A DNA stretch of 33,813 bases. Origin: Candidatus Gemmiger stercoripullorum. GTDB taxonomy: Bacteria > Bacillota > Clostridia > Oscillospirales > Ruminococcaceae. Both the position numbers and the translations under genes were made by a program. The stretch's first letter is position 1. Each line of letters starts with the position of its first letter. Location: contig DWXD01000018.1 of assembly GCA_019119365.1 (NCBI GenBank), positions 1 through 33,813 on the forward strand, given 5' to 3'. The notes below the pieces were generated by a model. That model had not been told where the DNA came from. It made no database searches and saw nothing but the letters and a program-made list of their open reading frames with translations. Below, piece by piece: positions 20,930-28,970 of this stretch.

Positions 20930-21922
20930 TCAGGCCGCGGCCTGCGGTTCGAGGCCGAACCATTCGCAGATGGCCTCGTAATACAGCCCGGCCGCGCGGG
21001 CGCAGCCGTCCTCGTCGCCCAGCAGGTCGACATCGGCGCTGTTGGTCAAAAAGCACTGCTCGGACAGCACCGCCGGGCACTGGGCGTATTCCAGCACGCC
21101 GAAGGTGGGGTCGTCGTACACCGTCTCGTCGATGGATTCGACCAGCACCTTGTTGTCGTCATCGTCGTAATATATGTAGCGCACGCCGTTTGTGCCGCGC
21201 AGGCGCTGGCCCAGCGCGCTGAAGCGTTCGGTCAGCAGGCCCGCAAAGCGCAGGCTTTCCTCGTGCTGGTTGCGGCCGGGCGGGATGGCGTAGCACTCAT
21301 AGCCCGAAGCGCCGTACACCGTGTCCGAATTGCCGTGGATGGACAGCAGCAGCGCCGCGCCCTGTGCCGCCGCGCGCTTGGCGCGCTCGCTGGGCATGAT
21401 GCGCTCGACCTCGGGGTTCTGGCTCTCGTCCTCGCTGATGGTCAAAAACGGGCGCAGGCGGCCGTCCTGCTCCAGCAGCGCGTACAGTTCGTTGGCGGTG
21501 CGCCAGGTCATCTCATGTTCGCCGAAGCCGGGGCCCTCGCTGCCGCGGTCGACGCCGCCGTGGCCGGGGTCGATCGCGACGACCGGGCGGGCGTCCGGCG
21601 TGGGGGTGGGGGCTGCGGCGGGCGCGGGGGCTGCGCGCGCGGGTTCTTCCGGGGCGCGCGGCAGGCCGTTGAGCAGCAGGGCCGCGACGGCCAGCACCAG
21701 CGCCAGCACCACCATGACGCCCAGGCCGCGCCCCCAGCGCTGGCGGCGGCGGTGGCGGCGCATGGCGTACCAGTCCTGCCCGGGGCGGCGCGGCGGCGCA
21801 CCACGCCGGGGCGGCGGGGCCGGGCGGCGCGGCGGCGGGGCCGAACGGCGGGGCGGCGCGCTGCGCCGGTGTGTCTGGCTGCGGTGGTATGGAATCCGGC
21901 TCTGCGGCGGATATTGGGACAA
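20930..21922 (-). CDS. N-acetylmuramoyl-L-alanine amidase (Amidase_3) with membrane anchor
   Basis: 330 aa cell-wall hydrolase that cuts the amide bond between N-acetylmuramic acid and the stem peptide. Residues 1-65 are a cytoplasmic Pro/Arg-rich stretch with APPRR-like repeats, 67-86 a membrane helix, about 90-112 a Pro/Ala linker, then the zinc amidase domain. The domain shows DPGHGG (His121), GFGEHE with the second zinc ligand Glu135 or Glu137, SIHGN, and VLSEQCFLTN with the catalytic Glu. The only in-frame start that keeps the N-terminus is TTG 21922, because a TGA lies nine bases upstream; AGGTGA six bases ahead serves as ribosome site. An internal ATG at residue 54 would drop the Pro/Arg tail but keep the membrane helix. 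Confidence 0.9.
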   Translation of the reverse strand: MSQYPPQSRIPYHRSQTHRRSAPPRRSAPPPRRPAPPPRRGAPPRRPGQDWYAMRRHRRRQRWGRGLGVMVVLALVLAVAALLLNGLPRAPEEPARAAPAPAAAPTPTPDARPVVAIDPGHGGVDRGSEGPGFGEHEMTWRTANELYALLEQDGRLRPFLTISEDESQNPEVERIMPSERAKRAAAQGAALLLSIHGNSDTVYGASGYECYAIPPGRNQHEESLRFAGLLTERFSALGQRLRGTNGVRYIYYDDDDNKVLVESIDETVYDDPTFGVLEYAQCPAVLSEQCFLTNSADVDLLGDEDGCARAAGLYYEAICEWFGLEPQAAA

Positions 21923-22287
21923 TGCGGTTCACCTGCCTCCTTGGGCGTTTGCACGAAAGAGAGTCTCCCCTCTTTCTGCGCGAGTTTGGTTGGGGTGCAT
22001 TTGCTTGATTGGATACACCCCAGTATAGGCGCGAATTGTGTCGGAGTTGTTTCTGCCCGGCCGTGCGGCGGGCAATTTTCGCCAAATTTGGCGGGCGTTA
22101 ACGGGCGTTTTGCCGAATTTGCGGTTATTGTGCCGGTTTTTGTGCCCCGGGGCGGCCGGTTTGTGTTTCCCCTCACCCTATAAGACGCCGCAAACGGGCA
22201 AAATGTTACAGAAACTTTCCCTTTTCAGCAAAAATGCCGCTGCAAAGACGGCAAAACCGGTCATTTTGTTGGTTTTATTTCCAAATA
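21923..22287. other. Divergent intergenic region, amidase / AbrB regulator
   Basis: No gene seen. On the minus strand a TATACT (22027-22022) is followed at once by the inverted repeat TGGGGTG/CACCCCA (21991-21997, 22016-22022). It may be the amidase promoter with a leader stem, but no good -35 box is found. The remainder is moderately AT-richer with GCGGGC/GTTAAC-type short repeats and no clear motif. Confidence 0.35.
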
Positions 22288-22316
22288 TTGACAATACATC
22301 CAAAACGATGTATACT
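22288..22316 (+). promoter_or_regulatory. Promoter of the AbrB-like regulator with palindrome in the spacer
   Basis: TTGACA (22288-22293), 17 bases, TATACT (22311-22316), near consensus. The spacer contains ATACATC (22294-22300) and GATGTAT (22307-22313), a perfect 7-bp inverted repeat that a dimeric regulator could bind to block RNA polymerase. Confidence 0.88.
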
Positions 22317-22418
22317 ATCCACAAGAAGTTGCGCAGAAGGCGCGCTTCCCCCACCCGGTGTTGCGTCCGCCTTGGCGCGCGCCGTCCACCATCCTTCTAA
22401 TGAAAAGGGACTGATAAC

Positions 22419-22670
22419 ATGAAATCGACAGGTATTATCCGCAACGTTGATCCGCTGGGCCGCCTTGTGCTGCCCAAAGACCTGCGCAACCAGTTTGGCA
22501 TCACGCCGCAGACCCCGCTGGAAATTTTGACCGAGGGCGACTGCATCACGCTGCGCAAGTACCGCCCGGCCGGCTGCTGCGATTTCTGCGGCGAAGTGGC
22601 CGAGGACGCCGTGGAGTTCCGCGGCAAGCACATCTGCGGCGCCTGCCGCCGCGCGCTGGCCGAGCTGTAA
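22419..22670 (+). CDS. AbrB/SpoVT-family regulator with C-terminal zinc ribbon
   Basis: 83 aa. Residues 1-50 are a swapped-hairpin AbrB DNA-binding domain: MKSTGIIRNVDPLGRLVLPKDLR is the classical opening (residues 1-23), followed by TPLEILTEGDCITLRKY. Residues 53-77 carry two Cys pairs, CDFC and CGAC, forming a small zinc ribbon found in many clostridial members. Such proteins are dimeric or tetrameric transition-state regulators; the targets here are unknown. ATG with AAAGGGA eight bases upstream. The palindrome inside its own promoter suggests self-repression. Confidence 0.93.
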   Translation: MKSTGIIRNVDPLGRLVLPKDLRNQFGITPQTPLEILTEGDCITLRKYRPAGCCDFCGEVAEDAVEFRGKHICGACRRALAEL

Positions 22671-22685
22671 GCCCGGGCAGCAAAA

Positions 22686-22711
22686 CGCCCCGCAGGCTGC
22701 CCTGCGGGGCG
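22686..22711. terminator. Shared terminator between the AbrB-like and XRE genes
   Basis: Perfect 11-bp stem CGCCCCGCAGG (22686-22696) and CCTGCGGGGCG (22701-22711) between convergent genes. The minus strand has TTTTG right after it, so it best serves the XRE gene; on the plus strand the nearest T-run is 14 bases away. Confidence 0.75.
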
Positions 22712-22724
22712 CGGCGCACGGCTT

Positions 22725-23414
22725 TTACAGCACCTGCTGCCGCACGGTTTCCTCGCTGTTTTTGACAAGGTTCATCAGGCTGGTGGCGTGGCGCGGGTAT
22801 TCCTGCGCGAGCGTCTCGGTGGTCATGGCGAACACGGCCGGGTCGGGGGCGGGGCCGCCCTCATCCTCCCCGGCCAGCACGGCGGCCAGGCGGCCTTTTT
22901 CGGCGGCCATGGCCGCTTCGGCCGCATGGGGCCAGCGCGCCGGGCTGATGCGGAACAGGCTGGCCACATTTTTGGGCGCGGCCTGGTACAGCTGGCGGAA
23001 CATGGCGTAGACCGCCAGCATCAGATAATCGCTGACCGCCGTGACCACCCGCTTGTCGCGGCAGTGGGCGAGCTTGTCATACAAAATTTCCAGCGAATTG
23101 GCGATGAGTTTTTTGTACATGGTGGGCAGCACGCTGCCGCGCCACGCGCTGCCCGCGGTGGCGCTGTCCTCCGGCAGGTCTTCGACCGTGATGGTCTGGC
23201 CGCTGCGCTCGGCGCTGCGGCCGAGCAGATAGTCGCAGGAGACGCCGTAGTAATCGGCCACCTGCACCACAAACTCGAGCCCGCATTCCCGGATGCCTTT
23301 TTCGTAATGGGAAAGCTGGGCCTGGCTGATGCCCAGGTCCGCCGCCGCTTTCTTTTGGGTGATGCCGCGCTCCTTGCGCAGCAGGGTGATGATGCGGTTG
23401 AATTCCATCGCCAT
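22725..23414 (-). CDS. XRE-family helix-turn-helix regulator
   Basis: 229 aa. The N-terminal 65 residues are a Cro/CI-type HTH: IITLLRKERGITQKKAAADLGISQAQLSHYEKGIRE, then VVQVADYYGVSCDYLLGRS, typical of SinR/ImmR-like repressors in Firmicutes. The rest (about 95-229) is a helical domain with no motif I recognise, perhaps for dimerisation or ligand sensing (YDKLAHCRDKRVVTAVSDY region). Start at ATG 23414 with AAGGACGG about eight bases upstream; ATG 23408 is an alternative. No phage or mobile genes are nearby, so it is probably a chromosomal regulator; targets unknown. Confidence 0.9.
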   Translation of the reverse strand: MAMEFNRIITLLRKERGITQKKAAADLGISQAQLSHYEKGIRECGLEFVVQVADYYGVSCDYLLGRSAERSGQTITVEDLPEDSATAGSAWRGSVLPTMYKKLIANSLEILYDKLAHCRDKRVVTAVSDYLMLAVYAMFRQLYQAAPKNVASLFRISPARWPHAAEAAMAAEKGRLAAVLAGEDEGGPAPDPAVFAMTTETLAQEYPRHATSLMNLVKNSEETVRQQVL

Positions 23415-23715
23415 TGATCTTGCCGTCCTTCACACGTTCGGTCCGCCCGGCCGGGCGCGACCCATTACATAGTGTTGATTATATCTGCAAAAAAACGCTT
23501 TGTAAAGACCAATTCCGACGGTTTTTTCGCCCTGTTTTGCATCATTTTGCCCGCCGCCGCCCCCTGCAACAAGATATGGCAGCGCAGCCGGGGCAAGGCT
23601 TGCAAATATTGTGCCCCAAAATTTACCGGTGGTACGGCAAAGCCAAAATTGTAACCAAATTGTCATGCATTTTTGCCGGGTAGGGCGGCCGCGCCCGGCG
23701 CAAGGAGGATGTCCA
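23415..23715. other. Divergent intergenic region, XRE gene / histidine phosphatase
   Basis: Holds the XRE promoter (23478-23506). The plus-strand half (23560-23700) has AT-rich patches such as TTGCAAATATTGTG and TTGTAACCAAATTGTC that may hide the phosphatase promoter, but no -35/-10 pair with proper spacing was found. No gene seen. Confidence 0.4.
23478..23506 (-). promoter_or_regulatory. Sigma-A promoter of the XRE gene
   Basis: Minus strand TTTACA (23506-23501), 17 bases, TATAAT (23483-23478), 64 bases ahead of the ATG. Confidence 0.85.
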
Positions 23716-24360
23716 TTGCAGTATTTCAAGCTCCACCTGATCCGCCACGGCCTGACCCGGGGCAACCTGGAAGGCCGCTACATCGGCGGCGGCACCGACC
23801 TGCCGCTGTGTAGCGAAGGCCGCGCCCAGCTGCAGGCCCTGACCGAACAGTTCGCCTACCCGGCGGCCGGGGTGGTGTTCACCTCGCCGCTGCTGCGCGC
23901 CGTGCAGACGGCTGAGATCCTGTACCCGGGCGTGCGCACCATCGAACTGCAGGACCTGCGCGAGATGAACTTCGGCGTGTTTGAGGGCCGCACGGTGGCC
24001 GAGCTGGCCAAAGACCCGGCGTTTGCGGCCTGGATGGACCCGGCGAGCGAGACGGTGCCCACAGGGGCCGAAAGCCGCGCCGCCTTTGCCGCGCGCACGG
24101 GCGGCCTGCTGATGAAGCTGTTTGAGTTCATGATCAAGAGCCATATACAGGAGGCCGCCTGCATCACGCACGGCGGGGTCATCATGAACATGCTGGCCCG
24201 CCACGCCCTGCCCCAGCGCCGCCCCGAGGACTGGATGACCGACCCGGGCTGCGGGTACAGCCTGCGGCTGGACACCGCGATGTGGATGCGCGACCACCTG
24301 GCCGAAGCCTACGACATAGCGCCGCACGGCTATCTGGACGGTGTGGAGGAAGAAGGGTAA
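23716..24360 (+). CDS. Histidine phosphatase family protein (phosphoglycerate mutase-like)
   Basis: 214 aa. A 2-His phosphatase of the CobC/GpmB/phosphoglycerate mutase-like group. The phosphate pocket is LIRHGLTRGN with nucleophile His11, FTSPLLRAVQTAEIL supplies the second Arg, LREMNFGVFEG holds the acid/base Glu, and CITHGG the second His. The substrate is not evident; GpmB-like general phosphatase or alpha-ribazole phosphatase are the usual options, and no cobalamin genes are near. The start must be TTG 23716: AAGGAGG lies seven bases upstream and the only nearby ATG is out of frame. Single gene followed by its own terminator. Confidence 0.92.
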   Translation: MQYFKLHLIRHGLTRGNLEGRYIGGGTDLPLCSEGRAQLQALTEQFAYPAAGVVFTSPLLRAVQTAEILYPGVRTIELQDLREMNFGVFEGRTVAELAKDPAFAAWMDPASETVPTGAESRAAFAARTGGLLMKLFEFMIKSHIQEAACITHGGVIMNMLARHALPQRRPEDWMTDPGCGYSLRLDTAMWMRDHLAEAYDIAPHGYLDGVEEEG

Positions 24361-24382
24361 TTTTGACGCGACGCGAGACCCC

Positions 24383-24408
24383 AGGGGAGGGCCATGGCCC
24401 TCCCCTAC
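24383..24408 (+). repeat. Single hairpin module E
   Basis: AGGGGAGGGCC/GGCCCTCCCCT palindrome ending in CCCTAC, the same module as at 1894-1919 and 28741-28764, followed by a linker of the array type (CCAACCGGGAAAC) up to about 24480. It sits between convergent genes. Confidence 0.75.
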
Positions 24409-24521
24409 GGCCAACGGCAGGCCCGCCGCCAACCGGGAAACTACAGCCTGCGCGTTATAACAAACCCATGAACCCATGTAGGATATAAGACATAAGAAAC
24501 CGCGCCGTTTCCCCGGTGCAC

Positions 24522-24557
24522 AAAACCGCCGCCCCTGCTGGCAGGGGCGGCGGTTTT
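24522..24557. terminator. Bidirectional intrinsic terminator
   Basis: Perfect 16-bp stem AAAACCGCCGCCCCTG (24522-24537) and CAGGGGCGGCGGTTTT (24542-24557), then CTTTT on the plus strand. It separates the histidine phosphatase from the convergent DUF3048 gene and can serve both. Confidence 0.92.
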
Positions 24558-24582
24558 CTTTTACCATACTTTAATTTGTGCT

Positions 24583-26037
24583 TTATTCCGCGGCGGGTTC
24601 TTCCGCGGGCGGGTTTTCTCCACCTTCGGCCGGGGGCTCTTCTCCCCCGCTTTCCGCGGGCGGGGCCTCCTCGCCTTCGGCCGGGGGCACCAGCGCGTCG
24701 TAGGCGGCCTGGGCTTCGGCCACGGCGGTGTCGGCGGCTGCCTTGCGCTCCGCGGCGGCCGTATCGTCGGCGGGGTCCTCGGTTTCGGCGGCGTCGGCGA
24801 CAGCCTGCTCGGCCTCCGCCTGTTCGGCCAGGGCGGCCAGCAGGGCGTTTTCGGCGTCCTGCACCTGCTGGGCGGCGGCCGCGGCCTCGTCGGACACAGC
24901 GCTGTCCAGCAGCGGCATACGCTCGGGCAGCGTCTGCGCCGCGCCCTCGGCGTCGGTGACGGTCACGCTCTGGCCGTAGTGGCCGCCATAGACAGCCAGG
25001 AAGGTCTTGCCCGGGTTGACGTCCAGCGTCGCGCCGTCCACGGTGGTCAGGGCCAGCGGCGCGGCCGCGTCGCCCTTGGTCCAGCGGATCTCCTGCCACG
25101 CGCCGTCGGTCAGGTAGAGGCCGGTCCCGCCGGAAAGGTCATACTGGCGGGTGTAGCCGTCGTCCTTGACGCCGCTGGAGGCGTAGAGCACGAACACATT
25201 TTTGAAGGACACGCGCGCGCCGTTGTCGGCGTCGGTCGTGGCGGAGCCGTCGGCGTTGTTCTTCTCATACAGGCCGGTTTCGGCGTTGTAGAACAGCTGC
25301 TCGGTGGTGTAGACCGAGAAAGCGATCGAGATTTCGGTGGCGTTGAAGGTCTCGGGCGCTTTGCGCTGCGCAAAGTGGAACAGGGGCATATTGGCCCCGG
25401 CCGTGTCGGTCTCGTACATCGCAAGCCCGGCGTTGATGAGGTCGCTGCTTGTATACCAGCAGTTTTCCTCGCGGTAGCCGCCGGCGTAGCGGTCGGCGTC
25501 AAACTGGAAGGCCGCCGTGCCGGTGTGCAGGCCGTCGACATCCTGGTACGCGAGCAGGTTGAGCAGGTTGGAGGCGTAGCCGTTTTTGCCGATGTGCACC
25601 GGCACCGCGTTGAGCGGCAGCGTGAACTGCAGCCCCAGATCACGCGCAGCGCCGACAGGGCCGATCTTGCCCAGGCCGTCCGCTTTGGCAAACACGGCCA
25701 CCATCGCCGGGTCGTAGCCTTCGGACACGCCCTCGATCACAAGGTCGGCGGCGGACAGGCCCCAGTAGGGGGCCGCGCCCTCGCCGCTGCGCAGCGCAAC
25801 GGCCACGGGGCGGCGGTTGGTGTAATCTTCGCCGGTCTCTTCGCCGGTCAGCGGGTTGGTGGTGACAGCCGGGGTCGGGGTGGGTTCCGGCGTGGGCGGC
25901 GGGGTGGGGGCGGCGGTCGGCGCAGGCGACGCCGCGGGCGCGGTGCCCGCGCCGGGCAGGCTGCAGCCCGCCAGCAGCGCCGCCGCCAGCAGCGCCGCCG
26001 CCAGCAGCGCCGCGGCAAGGCGGATGCGTAGTTTCAT
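24583..26037 (-). CDS. DUF3048 lipoprotein (YerB-like), paralogue 1
   Basis: 484 aa surface lipoprotein of unknown function. The signal peptide has MKLRIR, an Ala/Leu core built from three AALLA repeats, and lipobox LLAGC with lipidated Cys25. A Pro/Thr linker follows, then the DUF3048 domain: NPLTGEETGEDYTNRRPVAV, PYWGLSAADLVIEGVSEG, KIGPVGAARDLGLQFTLPLN and FLAVYGGHYGQSVTV. Residues about 395-484 are a low-complexity Ala/Glu/Pro tail, probably a wall-spanning or disordered extension. Start ATG 26037 has GAGGT seven bases upstream. It follows the second DUF3048 gene by 107 bases on the same strand. DUF3048 proteins are widespread in Firmicutes; no enzyme activity is known to me. Confidence 0.92.
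   Translation of the reverse strand: MKLRIRLAAALLAAALLAAALLAGCSLPGAGTAPAASPAPTAAPTPPPTPEPTPTPAVTTNPLTGEETGEDYTNRRPVAVALRSGEGAAPYWGLSAADLVIEGVSEGYDPAMVAVFAKADGLGKIGPVGAARDLGLQFTLPLNAVPVHIGKNGYASNLLNLLAYQDVDGLHTGTAAFQFDADRYAGGYREENCWYTSSDLINAGLAMYETDTAGANMPLFHFAQRKAPETFNATEISIAFSVYTTEQLFYNAETGLYEKNNADGSATTDADNGARVSFKNVFVLYASSGVKDDGYTRQYDLSGGTGLYLTDGAWQEIRWTKGDAAAPLALTTVDGATLDVNPGKTFLAVYGGHYGQSVTVTDAEGAAQTLPERMPLLDSAVSDEAAAAAQQVQDAENALLAALAEQAEAEQAVADAAETEDPADDTAAAERKAAADTAVAEAQAAYDALVPPAEGEEAPPAESGGEEPPAEGGENPPAEEPAAE
25971..26015 (-). repeat. Three 15-bp tandem repeats inside the signal-peptide coding sequence
   Basis: CCAGCAGCGCCGCCG occurs at 25971-25985, 25986-26000 and, with one change, 26001-26015. 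Each copy encodes five hydrophobic residues (Ala/Leu), so copy-number change keeps the frame and alters the length of the signal peptide core. Confidence 0.9.
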
Positions 26038-26068
26038 GGCATACCTCAAAAAAGCGAACCGGATAAAG

Positions 26069-26113
26069 GCAAGGCGCACGGCGCGCCCGTGGGGCAGCGG
26101 CTGTGCGCCTTGC
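26069..26113 (-). terminator. Intercistronic hairpin between the DUF3048 genes
   Basis: Perfect 11-bp arms GCAAGGCGCAC (26069-26079) and GTGCGCCTTGC (26103-26113) with a GC-rich loop. Only a short TTTAT follows on the minus strand, so it is more likely a weak terminator or processing site that sets the ratio of the two lipoproteins. Confidence 0.5.
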
Positions 26114-26144
26114 GGAAGATCATTGCGTCAAACCGGGCGCGCCG

Positions 26145-27410
26145 TCACACGTCGGCGTTCGGGGCCTCGGCCTCGGCGGTGGCGGCGTCGCTGGCGGCCA
26201 GGTCGTGGTCGGCCAGCAGGCCGGTCTCATAGTTGATGGCCTCGTCCACATCCACCACGGCGACATAGCTCTTGCCCAGGTTGATCTCGAGCGGGATGTC
26301 GCTGCACTTGCCGTCCTCGGTCAGATAGTACAGGCGCAGGGCTTCCAGCGGGGTGCCCTTCTGCCAGTAGATGCGCTCGGTCTTGCCGCCGTAGCTGTAA
26401 TAGCCGATACCGCCGTTGCCGTAGTCGACATACTGCAGGTCCTTGGCTTCGTGGCCGGGGTAGACATGGATATCGGTGAACAGCACGACGACGTTGGGGA
26501 AGGTCAGCGTCACACCGTTGCCTTCATCGACGGTATCGCGCCAGGAGCCGTCGTTGGAATAGTACTGCTGCATCTTGTAGCTGTTGGCGGCCGCGTCGTA
26601 CAGCATGCGGGTCTTGTAGCTGGAGGAGTGGGTGATCTCGACATACTCGCCGTCGGTGACGACCGGGCCGTAGTTTTCCAGCGTGTAGGCGCTGTCCAGG
26701 CTGTTGGACAGGTCGCGCACCGGGTTCTCCTGGCGGTAATCGACAAAGTTGAAGAAGGTGGAGTTGTAGTCGCGGTTCATATCGACGTTCTCATCGTCGA
26801 TATATTTCTGGATGTTTTCGCCGCTGGTGTACATCGTGTGCTCGATGGGCAGGCCGGAGTTGTAGGTCTCGCCGAGCCAGTTGGCGCGGTTGTAGTCGCG
26901 GTAGCCGTAGGCGCCGTCGTTGTTGTTGAGCGTGCCGTAGTCATAGTCGCGGGCATACTGCTCCATAACGATACTCTGGCCTTCGTGGATATACAACCCC
27001 TGCCAGGGCAGGATGAGCTGGAAGAACTGGTCGCGGCCGGAGCGCACGGGGCCGATCTCCTGGATGTCATGGTAGTCGTTATACACAGCCATGAAGCGGG
27101 TGATGCCGCCTTCGACCTTGATCTCGAACAGCATCTGCGCCGCCGAAAGACCGCGCTGCGGGCGCGCGCGCGTGATGTTGTTAACCATCACGGCGGTGAT
27201 GCGCTGGCCGGCCGGATAGTCGGCGTCGCGGGCCTCGCCGGTCAGGGCGTTGGCCTCGTAGGGCGGCAGGGTCGGGGTCGGGACCGGGGTGGGTTCCGCC
27301 TGGGTCGGAGCATCCGGCGAGGAGGGCTGGATGCCCTCGTCTTTGGCGCAGGACGCCAGCATCACGCCCGCCGTCAGCACAGACAGCACGCAGAGCAGAA
27401 AACGCTTCAT
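26145..27410 (-). CDS. DUF3048 lipoprotein (YerB-like), paralogue 2
   Basis: 421 aa surface lipoprotein. Signal peptide MKRFLLCVLSVLTAGVMLASC with lipidated Cys21, then a Pro/Thr linker (VPTPTLPPYE). The DUF3048 domain shows NALTGEARDADYPAGQR, ARPQRGLSAAQMLFEIKVEG, MAVYNDYHDIQEIGPVRSGR and, near the end, LEINLGKSYVAVVDVDEAIN. It shares the domain with the downstream gene but differs strongly in sequence, with far more Tyr, Asn and Asp. AAGAGGA lies eight bases before the ATG, and a sigma-A promoter is found upstream. Function unknown; envelope location is clear from the lipobox. Confidence 0.93.
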   Translation of the reverse strand: MKRFLLCVLSVLTAGVMLASCAKDEGIQPSSPDAPTQAEPTPVPTPTLPPYEANALTGEARDADYPAGQRITAVMVNNITRARPQRGLSAAQMLFEIKVEGGITRFMAVYNDYHDIQEIGPVRSGRDQFFQLILPWQGLYIHEGQSIVMEQYARDYDYGTLNNNDGAYGYRDYNRANWLGETYNSGLPIEHTMYTSGENIQKYIDDENVDMNRDYNSTFFNFVDYRQENPVRDLSNSLDSAYTLENYGPVVTDGEYVEITHSSSYKTRMLYDAAANSYKMQQYYSNDGSWRDTVDEGNGVTLTFPNVVVLFTDIHVYPGHEAKDLQYVDYGNGGIGYYSYGGKTERIYWQKGTPLEALRLYYLTEDGKCSDIPLEINLGKSYVAVVDVDEAINYETGLLADHDLAASDAATAEAEAPNADV

Positions 27411-27496
27411 AGCTTAATCCTCTTTTCCTGTTTTGGTGGGGATGGGAAAATGCGCCGCACGCACGCTGAACGCGCAGGCGGGCGCCTACTTTTTTT

Positions 27497-27525
27497 ATTC
27501 TACCTGCTTTTGCCGTTTTTGTAAA
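27497..27525 (-). promoter_or_regulatory. Sigma-A promoter of the DUF3048 pair
   Basis: Minus strand TTTACA (27525-27520), 17 bases, TAGAAT (27502-27497), about 85 bases ahead of the ATG. Confidence 0.7.
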
Positions 27526-27586
27526 GCCGCCCGGCAATTTTTTACAACCCCCGCGCCCAAACCCCGGCGAAAACCACAGAAAAGCC

Positions 27587-27615
27587 TTGTATGCAGCGGG
27601 CAGATTTGTTACAAT
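27587..27615 (+). promoter_or_regulatory. Sigma-A promoter of the DUF624-like gene
   Basis: TTGTAT (27587-27592), 17 bases, TACAAT (27610-27615), about 60 bases ahead of the start. It is divergent from the DUF3048 promoter. Confidence 0.78.
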
Positions 27616-27677
27616 AGTAAGGTCAACGTTTTCTGCCCCGGCGGGCAGCTTCCACTGCAAAGGAGAGAATGATCGCT

Positions 27678-28493
27678 ATGTCCTTATTTTCCAATATGAT
27701 GGGCTTTGGCCGCCCCGGCCCCGGCGTTCGGCCGGACGAACCGCGCAAGAAAGGCATGTTGCGCCTGCTGGAGATTTTGAGCCGCGATATGTGGAGCTTT
27801 TTCCGGGCCGGCTTCCTGGCGCTGGTCAGCTTTATCCCGTTTATGGTGCTGGTCATGCTGGCCATCGACACCCGCGCGCTGATTTTTGTGCTGGCGGCGG
27901 GGCTGATCGGCGGGCCGCTGGCGATGCCGCAGATCGTCGGCCTGGCCGACACGGTGCTGCGCAGCCTGCGCGATGAGCCGGGCTACTGGTGGGTGACGTA
28001 CCGCCGCGCCTGGAAGCGCAACCTGAAAGCCTGCTTGGTGCCGGGGATTTTGTGCGGGCTGCTGCTGGCGATGCAGGTGTTCCTGTTCTTTATCCTGCTG
28101 GAAACGGGCACGTCTTCGCCGTCCTGGGTCGCCACCATCGTCGGCTTTTTCATCACGCTGGGGCTGACGTTCTACATCGTGCCGCAGCTGGCGCTGGTGG
28201 ACCTGCCGCTGCTGGGCATTTTGAAAAACTCGCTGCTGCTGTTCATCGCCTACTTCCCGCGCACGCTGGGCTCCATGCTGGTGATGGGCGGCTACTGGGC
28301 GCTCTACCTGCTGTTTTATCCGCTCTCGCCGCTGGTGCTGGTCGTGACCAACTTCTGGCTGCCGGTCAGCATCACGCTGCTGATCCTGTATATCCCGCTG
28401 GACAAGAGCTTCCACATTGAGGAGAACATCAAGAAGATCCGCGAAGACCAGATGCGCGGCGTCGTCGCCGCGCAGGAGGACGCCGCGGAGTAA
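27678..28493 (+). CDS. YesL/DUF624-like integral membrane protein
   Basis: 271 aa. A hydrophilic start (MSLFSNMMGFGRPGPG, then DEPRKKG) is followed by LLEILSRDMWSFFRAGFLALV and about five membrane segments to residue 240, and a charged C-terminus (EENIKKIREDQMRG). The order of helices and the central WWVTYRRAWKRNLKACLVPG segment resemble the YesL/DUF624 family, often linked to carbohydrate uptake loci, although the match is not strong. AAAGGAG lies ten to eleven bases ahead of ATG 27678; an ATG at 27669 in frame is only two bases from it and less likely. Single gene with promoter and terminator. Function unknown. Confidence 0.78.
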   Translation: MSLFSNMMGFGRPGPGVRPDEPRKKGMLRLLEILSRDMWSFFRAGFLALVSFIPFMVLVMLAIDTRALIFVLAAGLIGGPLAMPQIVGLADTVLRSLRDEPGYWWVTYRRAWKRNLKACLVPGILCGLLLAMQVFLFFILLETGTSSPSWVATIVGFFITLGLTFYIVPQLALVDLPLLGILKNSLLLFIAYFPRTLGSMLVMGGYWALYLLFYPLSPLVLVVTNFWLPVSITLLILYIPLDKSFHIEENIKKIREDQMRGVVAAQEDAAE

Positions 28494-28515
28494 CCCGAAA
28501 CCGGACAAAACAGCC

Positions 28516-28551
28516 AAAATCCCCCGGCCTGTGCACAGGCCGGGGGATTTT
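28516..28551 (+). terminator. Perfect palindromic terminator of the DUF624-like gene
   Basis: Arms AAAATCCCCCGGCCTGTG and CACAGGCCGGGGGATTTT with no mismatch, 22 bases after the stop. The A/T ends make it usable from both strands. Confidence 0.93.
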
Positions 28552-28653
28552 CTGCGCGGCGTCGGCTGCAGGCGGGATGGATTTGTCTTGTTTTTACGAA
28601 TAAATTTTATATTTCGGGCAAACCGGGGGATTGCGGCGGCGCAGAGCCCTGCG

Positions 28654-28943
28654 GGACGATGCAAGCATCGCCCCCTACACAGGTATATGGTATCATGGGG
28701 GTTGCCTTTTCCCGTTCGGCCGCAATATGGATTCCGGTTCGCAGGGGAGGGCCATGGCCCTCCCGCGGGTGTTCGCGGCGACGCAGGGGTCCGGCGGGAT
28801 GAGGGCATTCCGCCCTACGGTCGTTCTGTATGTACCGCACCACCCGGGAAATTCAAGCATTTCCGGCGCGAGAAACCTGTGTAGGGGCGGATTCCATATC
28901 CGCCCGGGGTGTGAACCGGGCCGATATAGAATCGGCCCCCGCA
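28654..28943 (+). repeat. Hairpin array F
   Basis: Half unit GGGACGATGC/GCATCGCCCC ending 28678; unit 28741-28818 with GGGAGGGCC/GGCCCTCCC and GGCGGGATG arms (one mismatch in CATTCCGCC); unit 28881-28943 with GGGCGGAT/ATCCGCCC and GGCCGAT/ATCGGCC, its right end degraded to CCCGCAC. Start-to-start distance of the last two is 140 bases. Linkers match those of array D. A GAATAAATTTTATATTTCGG linker start at 28598 resembles that in array A. No gene between 28494 and 29068. Confidence 0.85.
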
Positions 28944-28970
28944 CGGAAACCACAACCGCCTCTCTCCGGC

